This document shows positions 17,401-25,490 of a stretch of DNA of 45,604 nt, piece by piece. The DNA comes from Thiodiazotropha sp050305975 (GTDB lineage Bacteria; Pseudomonadota; Gammaproteobacteria; Chromatiales; Chromatiaceae): the NCBI GenBank assembly GCA_050305975.1, contig JBNLGI010000172.1, forward strand, positions 1-45,604, written 5' to 3'. A program made the translations under genes and the position numbers. The notes beneath the pieces were generated by a model. That model made no database searches. It was not told where the DNA came from and saw only the letters and a program-made list of their open reading frames with translations. How positions within the stretch are numbered: the first letter of the stretch is position 1; each line of letters begins with the position of its first letter.

Positions 17401-18711
17401 TCAGGGATGGACCTTGTCGATGACGACGTTCACCGCCTCGCTCTGTCCCGGTTCGACCGGTCGCACTTCGCCTTCCAGGTCGCCGCTCTGGGCGGTGGGG
17501 CTGCCGGAAAGTGAAACCCGGGCGCCCACGGCGACCTGTTTGAAGCCGGAGATCTTCATCTGCGGCATCATCGCCATGGAGTCGTCGAGGCGGATGGTGA
17601 GCGGCAGGTCGCGTACCTGCTTGCGGGCGGCGGCGAGTGGCATCGGGGGGCCACTGACGGCCTTGGCGTAGATGAAGACCAGGTCATTGGGATTGGCCTT
17701 TTGCGCCAGCTCCGGTGAAAGGGTGACCGTCACCTCGACGCCGGCGGATGCGGCGCTGTCCGGATTGTCGGAAGCCGCTACGGTGTTGGTGGCTGGGCCG
17801 GCCTGGGCGATCTGCGGCAGCCGGGGTTCTCTGGGAGGGAGTCCCAGCTGCTGGCGCGCATCGTCGATGGCGTTGCTGACCGATTCCAGCTCGCTGCTCT
17901 GCGGTGTCAGCATGGCCTGCACCTTGACCCAGCGATCGAGCGCCGCTTGGTAATCGCCGCGCTGATAGGCGACGATCCCCGACATCCAAAGGGCGTTGGG
18001 ATTCTCGGGTTCCAGGCTGTAGGCCTTGTCGACCAGGGTCGCCGCCTTGCCGGTGAAATTATTGCCGGAGCTTCCGGCGATGGCCTCCGCGTAGGCGAGC
18101 AGCATAGCGACGTTCTCGGGATCGAGCTGCATGGCGCGGTCGAACGCCTCGATCGCCTTGGGGTACTGATTCATCGCGATATAACTGCGACCGAGCATGA
18201 CCCAGCCCTGCGGATTGTCGGGTTGCTCTTCGAGTTTCGCCGCCAGTTTCTGCACCAGCTCTTCCAGCGGCGGCATACCCTCCATGCCGGCCGCCTGCGC
18301 ATGTCGGGTCTGGCCAGCGCCGCTCGAGGCAGGTTGCTCGGCCAGACGCGTAATGATCTCGGGGGAGCCCAGTAACTGGTAGACGAACAGCGTGACCAGG
18401 GGTACCAGCAGGGCGCTGAGCGCCATCCAGCGGGAACCTTTCTTGGGTGTGGACAAAGCCTCCGGCGAGTCGCTGCCGACATCGCTGAGCAGCTCCTTTT
18501 CCAGATCCCTCTTGGCCGCTTCGTAGCGAGCCTGATCGAGGATGCCTGCCTCCAGATCGCTGTCGAGTTCCGCCAGCTGCTGTTTGAACACGCTCAGATT
18601 CAGTTCATCGGCGTCGATGCCGGTCTTGTAACGGCTCCGCAACAGCGGTGCCACGATAAAGGCCATCGCCAGGACGATCAGCCCGGCGGTATAAATCCAG
18701 AATTGGGTCAT
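17401..18711 (-). CDS. ccmI: Cytochrome c biogenesis protein CcmI (TPR apocytochrome chaperone)
   Basis: 436 residues. Two N-terminal membrane helices (about 5-23 and 97-115) flank a cytoplasmic coiled loop (LSVFKQQLAELDSDLEAGILDQARYEAAKRDL), the CcmI signature. Periplasmic TPR repeats follow (about 150-285: GWVMLGRSYIAMNQYPKAIEAFDRAMQLDPENVAMLLAYAEAI in part), which bind the C-terminus of apocytochrome c, and then a C-terminal beta-rich domain (VTVTLSPELAQKANPNDLVFIYAKA). It overlaps ccmH by four bases (ATGA) and is the last gene of the ccm operon. Confidence 0.95.
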   Translation of the reverse strand: MTQFWIYTAGLIVLAMAFIVAPLLRSRYKTGIDADELNLSVFKQQLAELDSDLEAGILDQARYEAAKRDLEKELLSDVGSDSPEALSTPKKGSRWMALSALLVPLVTLFVYQLLGSPEIITRLAEQPASSGAGQTRHAQAAGMEGMPPLEELVQKLAAKLEEQPDNPQGWVMLGRSYIAMNQYPKAIEAFDRAMQLDPENVAMLLAYAEAIAGSSGNNFTGKAATLVDKAYSLEPENPNALWMSGIVAYQRGDYQAALDRWVKVQAMLTPQSSELESVSNAIDDARQQLGLPPREPRLPQIAQAGPATNTVAASDNPDSAASAGVEVTVTLSPELAQKANPNDLVFIYAKAVSGPPMPLAAARKQVRDLPLTIRLDDSMAMMPQMKISGFKQVAVGARVSLSGSPTAQSGDLEGEVRPVEPGQSEAVNVVIDKVHP

Positions 18712-19190
18712 TGGTTGGCGTCCTTGGAGTCAGACGTCTGCTTGAGCAGGGTGTCGAGTCGTTGTTGTTCTTCCGCTGAGAGTTCGGTCTCCCGGCTTTG
18801 GCTCTTGCGCCTGAGAATGCGAAACAGCACGACGGCGCCAATCATGAAGAGCAGGATGGGCCCGAACCAGATGGGGTAGGTCGTGGGTTTGACCGGCGGA
18901 TTGTAAAGTACGAAGTCGCCGTAGCGGGCGACCATGAACTGGATGATCTCATCCTTGCCCTGGCCCGCTTTCATCATCTCGTAGATCTCGTTGCGCAGAT
19001 CCACCGCCAGTTCGGCGTTGGAGCCGGCAAGGGATTCGTTCTGGCAGACCAGACAGCGCATCTGCTCGATGACGTGACGAAACTCCTCGCCCTTTTTCGG
19101 ATCGTCGAACGTATAGTCGGCCAGGGTGGCGCTGAGAAGGAGCGGGGAAAAGAGCAGCAACGATAGGACGAAAATGAACCTGAGCGACAT
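18708..19190 (-). CDS. ccmH: Cytochrome c biogenesis protein CcmH (thiol oxidoreductase)
   Basis: 160 residues: signal peptide (1-24), the redox motif RCLVCQN with C46 and C49, a conserved core (VDLRNEIYEMMKAGQGKDEIIQFMVARYGDFVLYNPP), and a C-terminal membrane helix (about 106-125). It keeps the CxxCH cysteines of apocytochrome reduced for haem attachment, with CcmG and CcmF. Short form without the TPR half, which is encoded separately as ccmI. Two bases after ccmG. Confidence 0.96.
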   Translation of the reverse strand: MSLRFIFVLSLLLFSPLLLSATLADYTFDDPKKGEEFRHVIEQMRCLVCQNESLAGSNAELAVDLRNEIYEMMKAGQGKDEIIQFMVARYGDFVLYNPPVKPTTYPIWFGPILLFMIGAVVLFRILRRKSQSRETELSAEEQQRLDTLLKQTSDSKDANQ

Positions 19191-19192
19191 GT

Positions 19193-19732
19193 TCAGCCTT
19201 TGTTTTTCAGTTGTTCGATGAGGGGCAGGATCTTACTGTTGAAGAGATCATGGGTGACCGGCCCTGCATGCTTGAATCGGATAATGCCCTGGCTGTCCAC
19301 CAGAAAGGTTTCAGGTGCGCCGTAGACACCGAGATCGATCGCGGTGCGCCCTTTCTGGTCGAAGATATTGACCGAATAGGGATTGCCCAGCTGACGCAGC
19401 CAGACCTGTGCCTTATCGCGATCGTCCTTCCAATTGAGTCCGACGATATCCACCTTGCCCGATCGCGAGAGCTCCACCAGCGTCTCGTGCTCCGCCCGGC
19501 AGGAGACGCACCAGGTGGCCCAGACGTTGAGCAGATAGATGTTGCCCAGCAGATCCTTGTTACTGATCTGGGTTTCTACCTGTTCCAGCGAGGGCAGGGT
19601 GAATTCGGGGACCGATTTGCCGATCAACGGCGACGGGATCTCCCGGGGATTCATGCCCAGGCCTTTGAACAGAAAGGCCGCAATCACGGCGAAGACGATC
19701 AGGGGAATGGAGTAGCGTAGATAGCGATTCAT
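19193..19732 (-). CDS. ccmG: Periplasmic thiol:disulfide oxidoreductase CcmG/DsbE
   Basis: 179 residues from the ATG at 19732; a longer reading to 19795 would run into ccmF. An N-terminal anchor (about 8-26) precedes a thioredoxin fold with the active site WCVSC in NVWATWCVSCRAEH, the cis-proline loop GVYGAPETFLVD and the family strand VDIVGLNWKDD. It reduces CcmH or the apocytochrome in the periplasm. Between ccmF and ccmH. Confidence 0.96.
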   Translation of the reverse strand: MNRYLRYSIPLIVFAVIAAFLFKGLGMNPREIPSPLIGKSVPEFTLPSLEQVETQISNKDLLGNIYLLNVWATWCVSCRAEHETLVELSRSGKVDIVGLNWKDDRDKAQVWLRQLGNPYSVNIFDQKGRTAIDLGVYGAPETFLVDSQGIIRFKHAGPVTHDLFNSKILPLIEQLKNKG

Positions 19733-19748
19733 ATCGATAGTGATTTCT

Positions 19749-21737
19749 TCAAGCGGTGGCACTGCTGTCGGTGGCCGCAACCGATTGTGCGGCACGCACC
19801 CGCGCCGTGCGATAGCGACGGTCGGTGATGGCCAGCATTCCGCCCAGGGCCATCAACACGCCGCCCAGCCAGATCCAGCGCACATAGGGTTTGTAGTAGA
19901 GGCGCAGGCTCCAGTCGCCGCCGCCCAGGGGCTCGCCCAGGGAGACGTAGAGGTCGCGCGTGAAGCCCCAGTCGATGGCGGCTTCGGTCATGGGCCGGGT
20001 CTGCACGAAGTAGGTGCGTTTCTCCGGCTCCAGGGTGGCGATCTGCTGACCGTCGAGACTGACCTGGAAACGCCCGCGATTGGCGTTGTAGTTGGGGCCG
20101 GGGAACTGGCTGACACCCTCGAATTTGAACTCATAGCCGGCGATCTCGCTGACGTCCCCAGGACTCATGCGGACATCGTGTTCGAGACCGTAGTTGCTGA
20201 CCAGGGTGATGCCGACGATGAACACGGCCACGCCCAGATGGGCCAGGATCATGCCGTAGTAGCTGCGGCCGCCGGTTGTGAAATCGTGCCAGAAACCGGC
20301 GAAGCCACGCTTGTGTTTGAGCCGCTCACGCAGGTTGACCACATGGGAGGTGGTGATCCACATGGCCAGTCCCATGCCGAGTCCGACCAGCCAGTTGGTG
20401 CCCTCGAAGAGGGGCAGCATGCTGACCACACCGAAGACCAGGCTGACGCCGAAGGCCACCCGCAGCTGCTTGCTCAGGTCGGTGATTTCGGCATGCTTCC
20501 AGCGGGCCAGGGAACCCATGCCCATGAACAGCGCCAGGAACGGGGTGGTCAACAGGAACATCTTGTTGAACCAGGGGAAGCCGACCGAGATCTTGCCCAG
20601 TTCCAGGGCGTCGTAGATCAGCGGCGCCAGGGTGCCGAGCAGTACCAGTGCGGCGAAGACCGAGAGCAGCAGGTTGTTGCCGAGCAGAAAGGTCTCGCGG
20701 GAGACCAGGTCGAAACGGCCGCCACCGGAGATGTAGGGCGCGCGCCAGGTGTAGAGCAACAGGGAGCCGCCGATCACCACCAGCAGAAAGGCGAGGATGA
20801 AGACGCCGCGGGCCGGGTCGGAGGCGAAGGAGTGAACCGAGGTCAGCACTCCCGAACGCACCAGGAAGGTGCCGAGCAGGCTGAGGGAGAAGGCGGAGAT
20901 CGCCAGCAGCACGGTCCAGCTCTTGAAGGCGCCGCGTTTTTCGGTCACCGCCAATGAGTGGATCAGCGCGGTCCCCACCAGCCAGGGCATGAAGGAGGCG
21001 TTCTCCACCGGATCCCAGAACCACCAGCCGCCCCAGCCCAGCTCATAGTAGGCCCACCAGCTGCCGAGCGCGATGCCGAGGGTGAGGAAGATCCAGGCCA
21101 CCGTGGTCCAGGGCCGTGACCAGCGGGCCCAGGCGGCGTCGAGACGGCCGCCGAGCAGAGCGGCGATGGCGAAAGCGAAAGCCACCGAAAAGCCCACATA
21201 TCCCATGTAGAGCATGGGGGGATGGATCGCCAGCCCCGGGTCCTGCAGCATGGGATTGAGCTCCCGACCCTCCGGCGGCACCGGGAAGGTGCGGTCGAAG
21301 GGATTGGAGGTCAACAGCATGAAGAGCAGGAAACCGATACTGATCATGCCCATCACCGAGAGCACCCGGGCCACCATGGTCAGCGGCAGGTTGCGGCTGA
21401 AGACCGAGATGGCGGCGCCCCAGCAGGCGAGCAGGAAGGCCCACAGCAGCAGCGAACCTTCATGGGCGCCCCAGACGGCGGAGATCTTGTAGATGTCGGG
21501 CAGTTTGGTGTTGCCGTGCTGGGCCACGTAGATGACCGAGAAGTCGTTGGCCAGAAAGGCGTTGGCCAACACCACCAGGGCCAATCCGAGGAACACCAGT
21601 TGGCCGAAGGCCAGGGAACGGGAGAGGGCCATCCAGGAGACGGTCCCGGTATAGGAGCCGATCAGCGGCACCACCGCCTGGGTGAGGGCCAGGCAGAAGG
21701 CCAGGATCAGGGCCACATGTCCGAGTTCGGGGATCAT
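19749..21737 (-). CDS. ccmF: Cytochrome c haem lyase subunit CcmF
   Basis: 662 residues, about 15 membrane helices. The tryptophan-rich WWD motif GWGGWWFWDPVENASFMPWL and conserved histidines identify it. It takes haem from holo-CcmE and, with CcmH and CcmI, ligates it to apocytochrome c. Length is normal for the family (about 650). The ATG overlaps the ccmE stop (ATGA). Confidence 0.97.
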   Translation of the reverse strand: MIPELGHVALILAFCLALTQAVVPLIGSYTGTVSWMALSRSLAFGQLVFLGLALVVLANAFLANDFSVIYVAQHGNTKLPDIYKISAVWGAHEGSLLLWAFLLACWGAAISVFSRNLPLTMVARVLSVMGMISIGFLLFMLLTSNPFDRTFPVPPEGRELNPMLQDPGLAIHPPMLYMGYVGFSVAFAFAIAALLGGRLDAAWARWSRPWTTVAWIFLTLGIALGSWWAYYELGWGGWWFWDPVENASFMPWLVGTALIHSLAVTEKRGAFKSWTVLLAISAFSLSLLGTFLVRSGVLTSVHSFASDPARGVFILAFLLVVIGGSLLLYTWRAPYISGGGRFDLVSRETFLLGNNLLLSVFAALVLLGTLAPLIYDALELGKISVGFPWFNKMFLLTTPFLALFMGMGSLARWKHAEITDLSKQLRVAFGVSLVFGVVSMLPLFEGTNWLVGLGMGLAMWITTSHVVNLRERLKHKRGFAGFWHDFTTGGRSYYGMILAHLGVAVFIVGITLVSNYGLEHDVRMSPGDVSEIAGYEFKFEGVSQFPGPNYNANRGRFQVSLDGQQIATLEPEKRTYFVQTRPMTEAAIDWGFTRDLYVSLGEPLGGGDWSLRLYYKPYVRWIWLGGVLMALGGMLAITDRRYRTARVRAAQSVAATDSSATA

Positions 21738-22198
21738 TGTACGCTTACCTTTCTGGCTTCTGCGACACCCTCATCGTGGGCGGTCTTCAGCGATTCGGCC
21801 ACTTCGGGCGGCATGTAGTTCTCGTCGTGTTTGGCCAGCACCTCGCTGGCGATGAAGGTGCCGTCCTGATTCAGCTGCCCCATGGCCACGATACCCTGAC
21901 CTTCGCGGAACAGGTCGGGCAGGATACCGGTGTACTCGACAGTCACCGATTTGGCGTTGTCGGTGACGGTGAAGCTGGTGGTCAGCCCATCCTCCTTGCG
22001 TTTGACGCTGTCGGTGGCCACCAGGCCGCCGATGCGGAAGGGGTGGGCGGTGGGCGCCTTGCCCTCCACCACTTCGCTGGGCGAGAAGAAGAACATCAGG
22101 TTCTCGTCGAAGGCGTTGAGCGCCAGCCAGGTGGCGACACCGATGCCGGCCACCATCAGGCCGATGAGGGTGAGTCGTTTCTTGCGGATTGGATTCAT
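21734..22198 (-). CDS. ccmE: Haem chaperone CcmE
   Basis: 154 residues: a single N-terminal anchor (about 9-28), an OB-fold periplasmic domain, and the haem-binding motif VLAKHDENYMPPEV with H124, which binds haem covalently, and Y128 as the axial-ligand position. These correspond to H130 and Y134 of E. coli CcmE. Starts within the ccmD stop codon (ATGA). Confidence 0.97.
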   Translation of the reverse strand: MNPIRKKRLTLIGLMVAGIGVATWLALNAFDENLMFFFSPSEVVEGKAPTAHPFRIGGLVATDSVKRKEDGLTTSFTVTDNAKSVTVEYTGILPDLFREGQGIVAMGQLNQDGTFIASEVLAKHDENYMPPEVAESLKTAHDEGVAEARKVSVQ

Positions 22199-22362
22199 GA
22201 TTGCTCTTTCCTGGCCCGTCGCAGTTTGCGGGCGATTTCTTTCAATACGCGTTTGCGCTGCTGCATCGGGGCGACGACGTTGGCGATCAGGATGATCGCC
22301 GCCAACGCAAAGGAGGGCCAGACATAGACGGCGTAGCCTCCCATGGCGAAAAACTCGCTCAT
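22195..22362 (-). CDS. ccmD: Haem exporter membrane protein CcmD
   Basis: 55 residues. A small protein with a conserved N-terminus (SEFFAMGGYAVYVWPSF), one membrane helix (about 11-31) and a basic C-terminal tail (QQRKRVLKEIARKLRRARK), exactly the CcmD plan. It is needed to release holo-CcmE from the CcmABC complex. Both ends overlap neighbours by ATGA: ccmC upstream and ccmE downstream. Confidence 0.93.
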   Translation of the reverse strand: MSEFFAMGGYAVYVWPSFALAAIILIANVVAPMQQRKRVLKEIARKLRRARKEQS

Positions 22363-23102
22363 TTCGCCTCCTGCTCGACCATGTCCTGCACCCAGCGGGC
22401 GTTGCGCTCCCGTTCCACGATTTCCGCTCGCGCGCGCATTAAGACCACAGCGCCGTAGTAAAGTTTAAAGGAGATGGCCATGATCAGCAGCGGCACCAGC
22501 ATGCTCATGTCCATGCTGGGTTTGCCCATTTTGGTGATCGAAGCCGGCTGGTGCAGGGTGTTCCACCACTCCACCGAGTAGTGGATGACCGGAATGTTGA
22601 CCACCCCGACCAGGGCCAGGATGGAGACCGCCCGCGCCGCCACCCGCTTGTCCTCGATGGCGCTGTGCAGGGCGATGATGCCCAGGTAGAGGAACAGCAG
22701 CAGCAGCTCGGAGGTCAGCCGGGCGTCCCACACCCACCAGGTGCCCCACATGGGTTTACCCCAGAGCGATCCGGTGGCCAGCGCCAGGAAGGTGAATGAG
22801 GCCCCCACGGTGGCGCTGCTGATGACGATCACTTCGGTCATCTTGATGCGCCAGACCAGGCTGATGAGGCCGGATACCGCCATCACCACGTAGATGAACA
22901 TCGACATCCAGGCGGCCGGCACATGGATGTACATGATGCGGTAGCTCTCCCCCTGCTGGTAGTCGGGCGGCGCCGCGAAGCTGTAGTAGAGACCCAGTAC
23001 CAGGGTGATGAGGAAGGTGGCCATGAACCAGGGGACCAGTTTGCCCGCCACACCGTAGAAGTAGCGGGGGGAGCCCATTTGGTGAAAGAAACGTACGATC
23101 AT
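22359..23102 (-). CDS. ccmC: Haem exporter protein CcmC
   Basis: 247 residues with six membrane helices and the WWD motif WGTWWVWDARLTSELLLLF, flanked by the conserved histidines in MYIHVPAAW and VIHYSVEWWN. It presents haem to CcmE at the periplasmic face. Overlaps ccmD by four bases, 16 bases after ccmB. Confidence 0.96.
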   Translation of the reverse strand: MIVRFFHQMGSPRYFYGVAGKLVPWFMATFLITLVLGLYYSFAAPPDYQQGESYRIMYIHVPAAWMSMFIYVVMAVSGLISLVWRIKMTEVIVISSATVGASFTFLALATGSLWGKPMWGTWWVWDARLTSELLLLFLYLGIIALHSAIEDKRVAARAVSILALVGVVNIPVIHYSVEWWNTLHQPASITKMGKPSMDMSMLVPLLIMAISFKLYYGAVVLMRARAEIVERERNARWVQDMVEQEAK

Positions 23103-23118
23103 ATCGGTGTCAATGTCC

Positions 23119-23802
23119 CTAACTGAGGCTAATTCTCAAGGATGCGGCGGTGGCCAGGGGGGCCAGCACCAGCGAGCCCACCAGCATGGCGGACAGGATC
23201 GAAAGCTGTGCCGTGGTCGGGATACCGACGATGGCGGTCTTCACTGCATCGGTGGCGAAGATCAGCACCGGCACGTAGAGCGGCAGTATCAATAAAGAAA
23301 GGATAACACCGCCACGGCGCAATCCCACGGTGAGGGCCACGCCGACGGAGCCGATCAGGCTCAACACCGGGGTGCCGAGCACCAGGGTCAGCATCAGGGT
23401 CGGGATGGCTTCTGCCGGAATGTTGAGCAATATCGCCAGCAGCGGCGCGGCGATGAACAGGGGCAGTCCGGTCACCAGCCAGTGGGCCAGGACCTTGGCC
23501 AGTACCAGCACCGAGACCGGGTGGGCGCTGAGCATGAACTGCTCCAGGGCGCCGTCGTCGTAGTCGGAGCGGAACATGGCATCGAGGGAGAGCAGGGCGG
23601 CCAGCAGGGCGGCCACCCAGATTACCCCGGGGCCCACCGCCTCGATCAGTTTCGGGTCGTTGCCGATGCCCAGCGGGAACATGGCGGTTACCAGCACGAA
23701 GAAGAGCAGCGGATTCACCAGCTCGGCCCGACGCCGGTAAGCGAGGGTCAGGTCCCGCTTCAGCAGCAGGGTGAAGGCGCTGGTGAGGGAGAGGGTGCTC
23801 AT
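23119..23802 (-). CDS. ccmB: Haem exporter permease CcmB
   Basis: 227 residues. The start is the ATG at 23802, four bases inside ccmA; the same frame stays open upstream through ccmA but that part is an out-of-frame shadow. Six hydrophobic helices and typical segments (FTLLLKRDLTLAYRRRAELVNPLLFFVL, SLDAMFRSDYDDGALEQ) identify CcmB, the membrane subunit of the CcmAB ABC complex. Confidence 0.95.
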   Translation of the reverse strand: MSTLSLTSAFTLLLKRDLTLAYRRRAELVNPLLFFVLVTAMFPLGIGNDPKLIEAVGPGVIWVAALLAALLSLDAMFRSDYDDGALEQFMLSAHPVSVLVLAKVLAHWLVTGLPLFIAAPLLAILLNIPAEAIPTLMLTLVLGTPVLSLIGSVGVALTVGLRRGGVILSLLILPLYVPVLIFATDAVKTAIVGIPTTAQLSILSAMLVGSLVLAPLATAASLRISLS

Positions 23803-24476
23803 TGTTCCGACAGGTTGATGCGGACCAGTTTGACTCCTTCCTTGAAGCCTACCCGGTGGTGAGTGGTCATGGCAGCCATGCCGCCGCGGTCCAGATGTCC
23901 CTCGAACAGACGCTCCATCTGTTCGATGCCCTTGCGGTCCAGGGAGGTGAAGGGCTCGTCGAGGATCCACAGCTTGGCGTCGGTGACCAGCAGACGGGCG
24001 ATGGCCAGCCGGCGCTGCTGACCGGCGGAGAGGTTGCGTGTGGGCACATCCTCGAAGCCGTAGAGTCCGACCTGCTCCAGTGCCTCGTCGAGGGTGATGC
24101 CGGCACGGGCCTTGCCCAGGCCCTGGGCGATGCGCAGATTCTCCATCGGGGTCAGGTCCAGCTTGGAACCGTCCTTGTGACCCAGGTAGGCGATGTGCTC
24201 GCGGAACTCCGGGCCCAGGCGAAAGATGTCCTCGCCCTCCCACAGCACTTGGCCCGACTCCGGCAGGCGGATACCGCTGATGATGCGCAACAGTGAGGTT
24301 TTGCCGCTGCCGTTGCGTCCCTCCAGCACCAGCGCTTCGCCCGGACTGATGGTGAAACAGAGGTCGTCGAACAATACCCGGTCGTCCCGGATGCACTCGA
24401 GGGATCTGGCTTCGAAAGTGGCGGTGTTTGGTGCGGCGGTCGAGGTCGTCACGTTCCTGGAGTCTTGTCCTGTCAT
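23799..24476 (-). CDS. ccmA: Haem exporter ATPase CcmA
   Basis: 225 residues from the ATG at 24476 (AAGG seven bases before); an ATG at 24524 would add 16 residues. Walker A EGRNGSGKTSLLR, signature LSAGQQRRLAIARL and Walker B LWILDEPFTSLD are intact. ATP hydrolysis drives release of holo-CcmE. First gene of the ccmABCDEFGHI operon. Confidence 0.95.
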   Translation of the reverse strand: MTGQDSRNVTTSTAAPNTATFEARSLECIRDDRVLFDDLCFTISPGEALVLEGRNGSGKTSLLRIISGIRLPESGQVLWEGEDIFRLGPEFREHIAYLGHKDGSKLDLTPMENLRIAQGLGKARAGITLDEALEQVGLYGFEDVPTRNLSAGQQRRLAIARLLVTDAKLWILDEPFTSLDRKGIEQMERLFEGHLDRGGMAAMTTHHRVGFKEGVKLVRINLSEQ

Positions 24477-24692
24477 GTTGCCTTGAGGCTTTTGCGTTCC
24501 CTGCCAGGCAGAGTTCGCAACCATACCCGATCTGAACCTGCCGCCTCAACAAAAAAGCGACGATTACGGCGACTGGGTCGCCCGTTATGAGACAGGAAAA
24601 TGGTCAAAGTGATCATCTGGTGGAGTGAATGTGTGCGGCAGGTCCAGTTTTGGCTGGCGGCATCGCCGAATTCGCTGGATCAACCTCATCAA

Positions 24693-24710
24693 GATTAAGA
24701 AATCTTAATC
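24693..24710. promoter_or_regulatory. Perfect palindrome upstream of ccmA
   Basis: GATTAAGA-AA-TCTTAATC, 8-bp perfect arms with a 2-base centre, about 215 bases before the ccmA ATG. Symmetry and AT content suit an operator for a dimeric regulator; none is identified. Confidence 0.4.
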
Positions 24711-24875
24711 AATAACAATAAGCAAGGGTGGACAGTTGATAGTTTACTTCGGTTCATGAAGCGACATGGGTGCACGGTTTGTCGCAAGTATGGCGTACAG
24801 CTGTAACCGGCCTGAGACTCAGGCGCGATTGCTTTCGGAGAGGGGTAAGTGGGGCGGGGAAGAGAGGGAAACGAA

Positions 24876-25016
24876 TCAGGTGGCCTGCGGCTCTCTGATG
24901 ATGATCTCTTTCTTACTTTCGAAACTCTGAAGGTTCGGGGTTCTGTCTGCGATACTGGCGGTCTGCCAAATCAGGGTTACACAGAATGCAACGGCCAACA
25001 CAAACAGATATTTCAC
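24876..25016 (-). CDS. Small exported or membrane peptide, 46 residues
   Basis: Starts with GTG at 25016, preceded by a GGGGGG stretch 8 bases away. The first 22 residues (KYLFVLAVAFCVTLIWQTAS) form a signal peptide or membrane helix; the polar remainder (IADRTPNLQSFESKKE then IIIREPQAT) would be periplasmic. I recognise no family. It lies between an FNR-like box and the ccm operon, all on the same strand, so it may be expressed under low oxygen. A 69-codon plus-strand reading over the same bases has no such features. Confidence 0.55.
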   Translation of the reverse strand: MKYLFVLAVAFCVTLIWQTASIADRTPNLQSFESKKEIIIREPQAT

Positions 25017-25136
25017 CTGATAGTCCCCCCGGACTGTGCATTTGGTGGTTGGGCGTAGCCTGCAAGCTACCTCTTATTGACGGCAGAATATATCGGAAAA
25101 GATTGTCAGCTACCAGTGTAGGAAATGTCTGATCTT

Positions 25137-25150
25137 TTGATCTGGATCAC
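25137..25150 (-). promoter_or_regulatory. FNR-like box upstream of the small peptide gene and ccm operon
   Basis: TTGATCTGGATCAC matches TTGAT-N4-ATCAA at 9 of 10 defined positions. It lies 120 bases upstream of the GTG at 25016. A weak TACACT (25120-25115, minus) could be a -10, but the spacing is not the ideal class II distance. Confidence 0.5.
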
Positions 25151-25165
25151 CAAAAGTGCCGGTTG

Positions 25166-25486
25166 CTACGGTGACTTAGGCCGAAATAGGATTTTTTTTC
25201 CTTGCACTTTAACGGCATAGGTCCCGATCGGGTCCGTGGCGGGGTCTTCCAGGGGTTCGCCGGTCTTGAGGCTGAAGCGGCTGCCGTGGAGGGAACATTT
25301 GATGTTGTCACCCTGAATGCAACCGAGATAGAGGGAGACATCCTCGTGACTGCACTGGTCATCTACGGCGTAGTAGTGGCCGTTTGCGTTGGCCAACAGA
25401 TAGCGATGCCCCTCATGCTCGATCCGTTTCATGCTGCCGAGAGGGAGTTCGTCCAGGGTGGCGACTTCGAACCACTGCTCCGTCAT
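25166..25486 (-). CDS. Rieske [2Fe-2S] ferredoxin
   Basis: 106 residues, cytoplasmic. Cluster ligands C45-x-H47 (DQCSHEDVSLYLG) and C64-x2-H67 (IKCSLHGSRF) fit the Rieske-type ferredoxins of aromatic dioxygenases and NirD-like proteins. The two loop cysteines that form a disulfide in high-potential Rieske proteins are not seen, so a low-potential electron carrier is expected. It lies 4 bases after the TrpD2-like gene and is co-transcribed with it; no oxygenase is nearby, so the redox partner is unknown. Confidence 0.92.
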   Translation of the reverse strand: MTEQWFEVATLDELPLGSMKRIEHEGHRYLLANANGHYYAVDDQCSHEDVSLYLGCIQGDNIKCSLHGSRFSLKTGEPLEDPATDPIGTYAVKVQGKKILFRPKSP

Positions 25487-25490
25487 GGGG

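Larger units (their letters stand above)
24477..25165. other. Upstream region of the ccm operon, 689 bases
   Basis: Contains a palindrome (24693-24710), a small minus-strand gene for an exported peptide (24876-25016) and an FNR-like box (25137-25150). The section 24711-24840 shows nothing recognisable. Confidence 0.55.
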
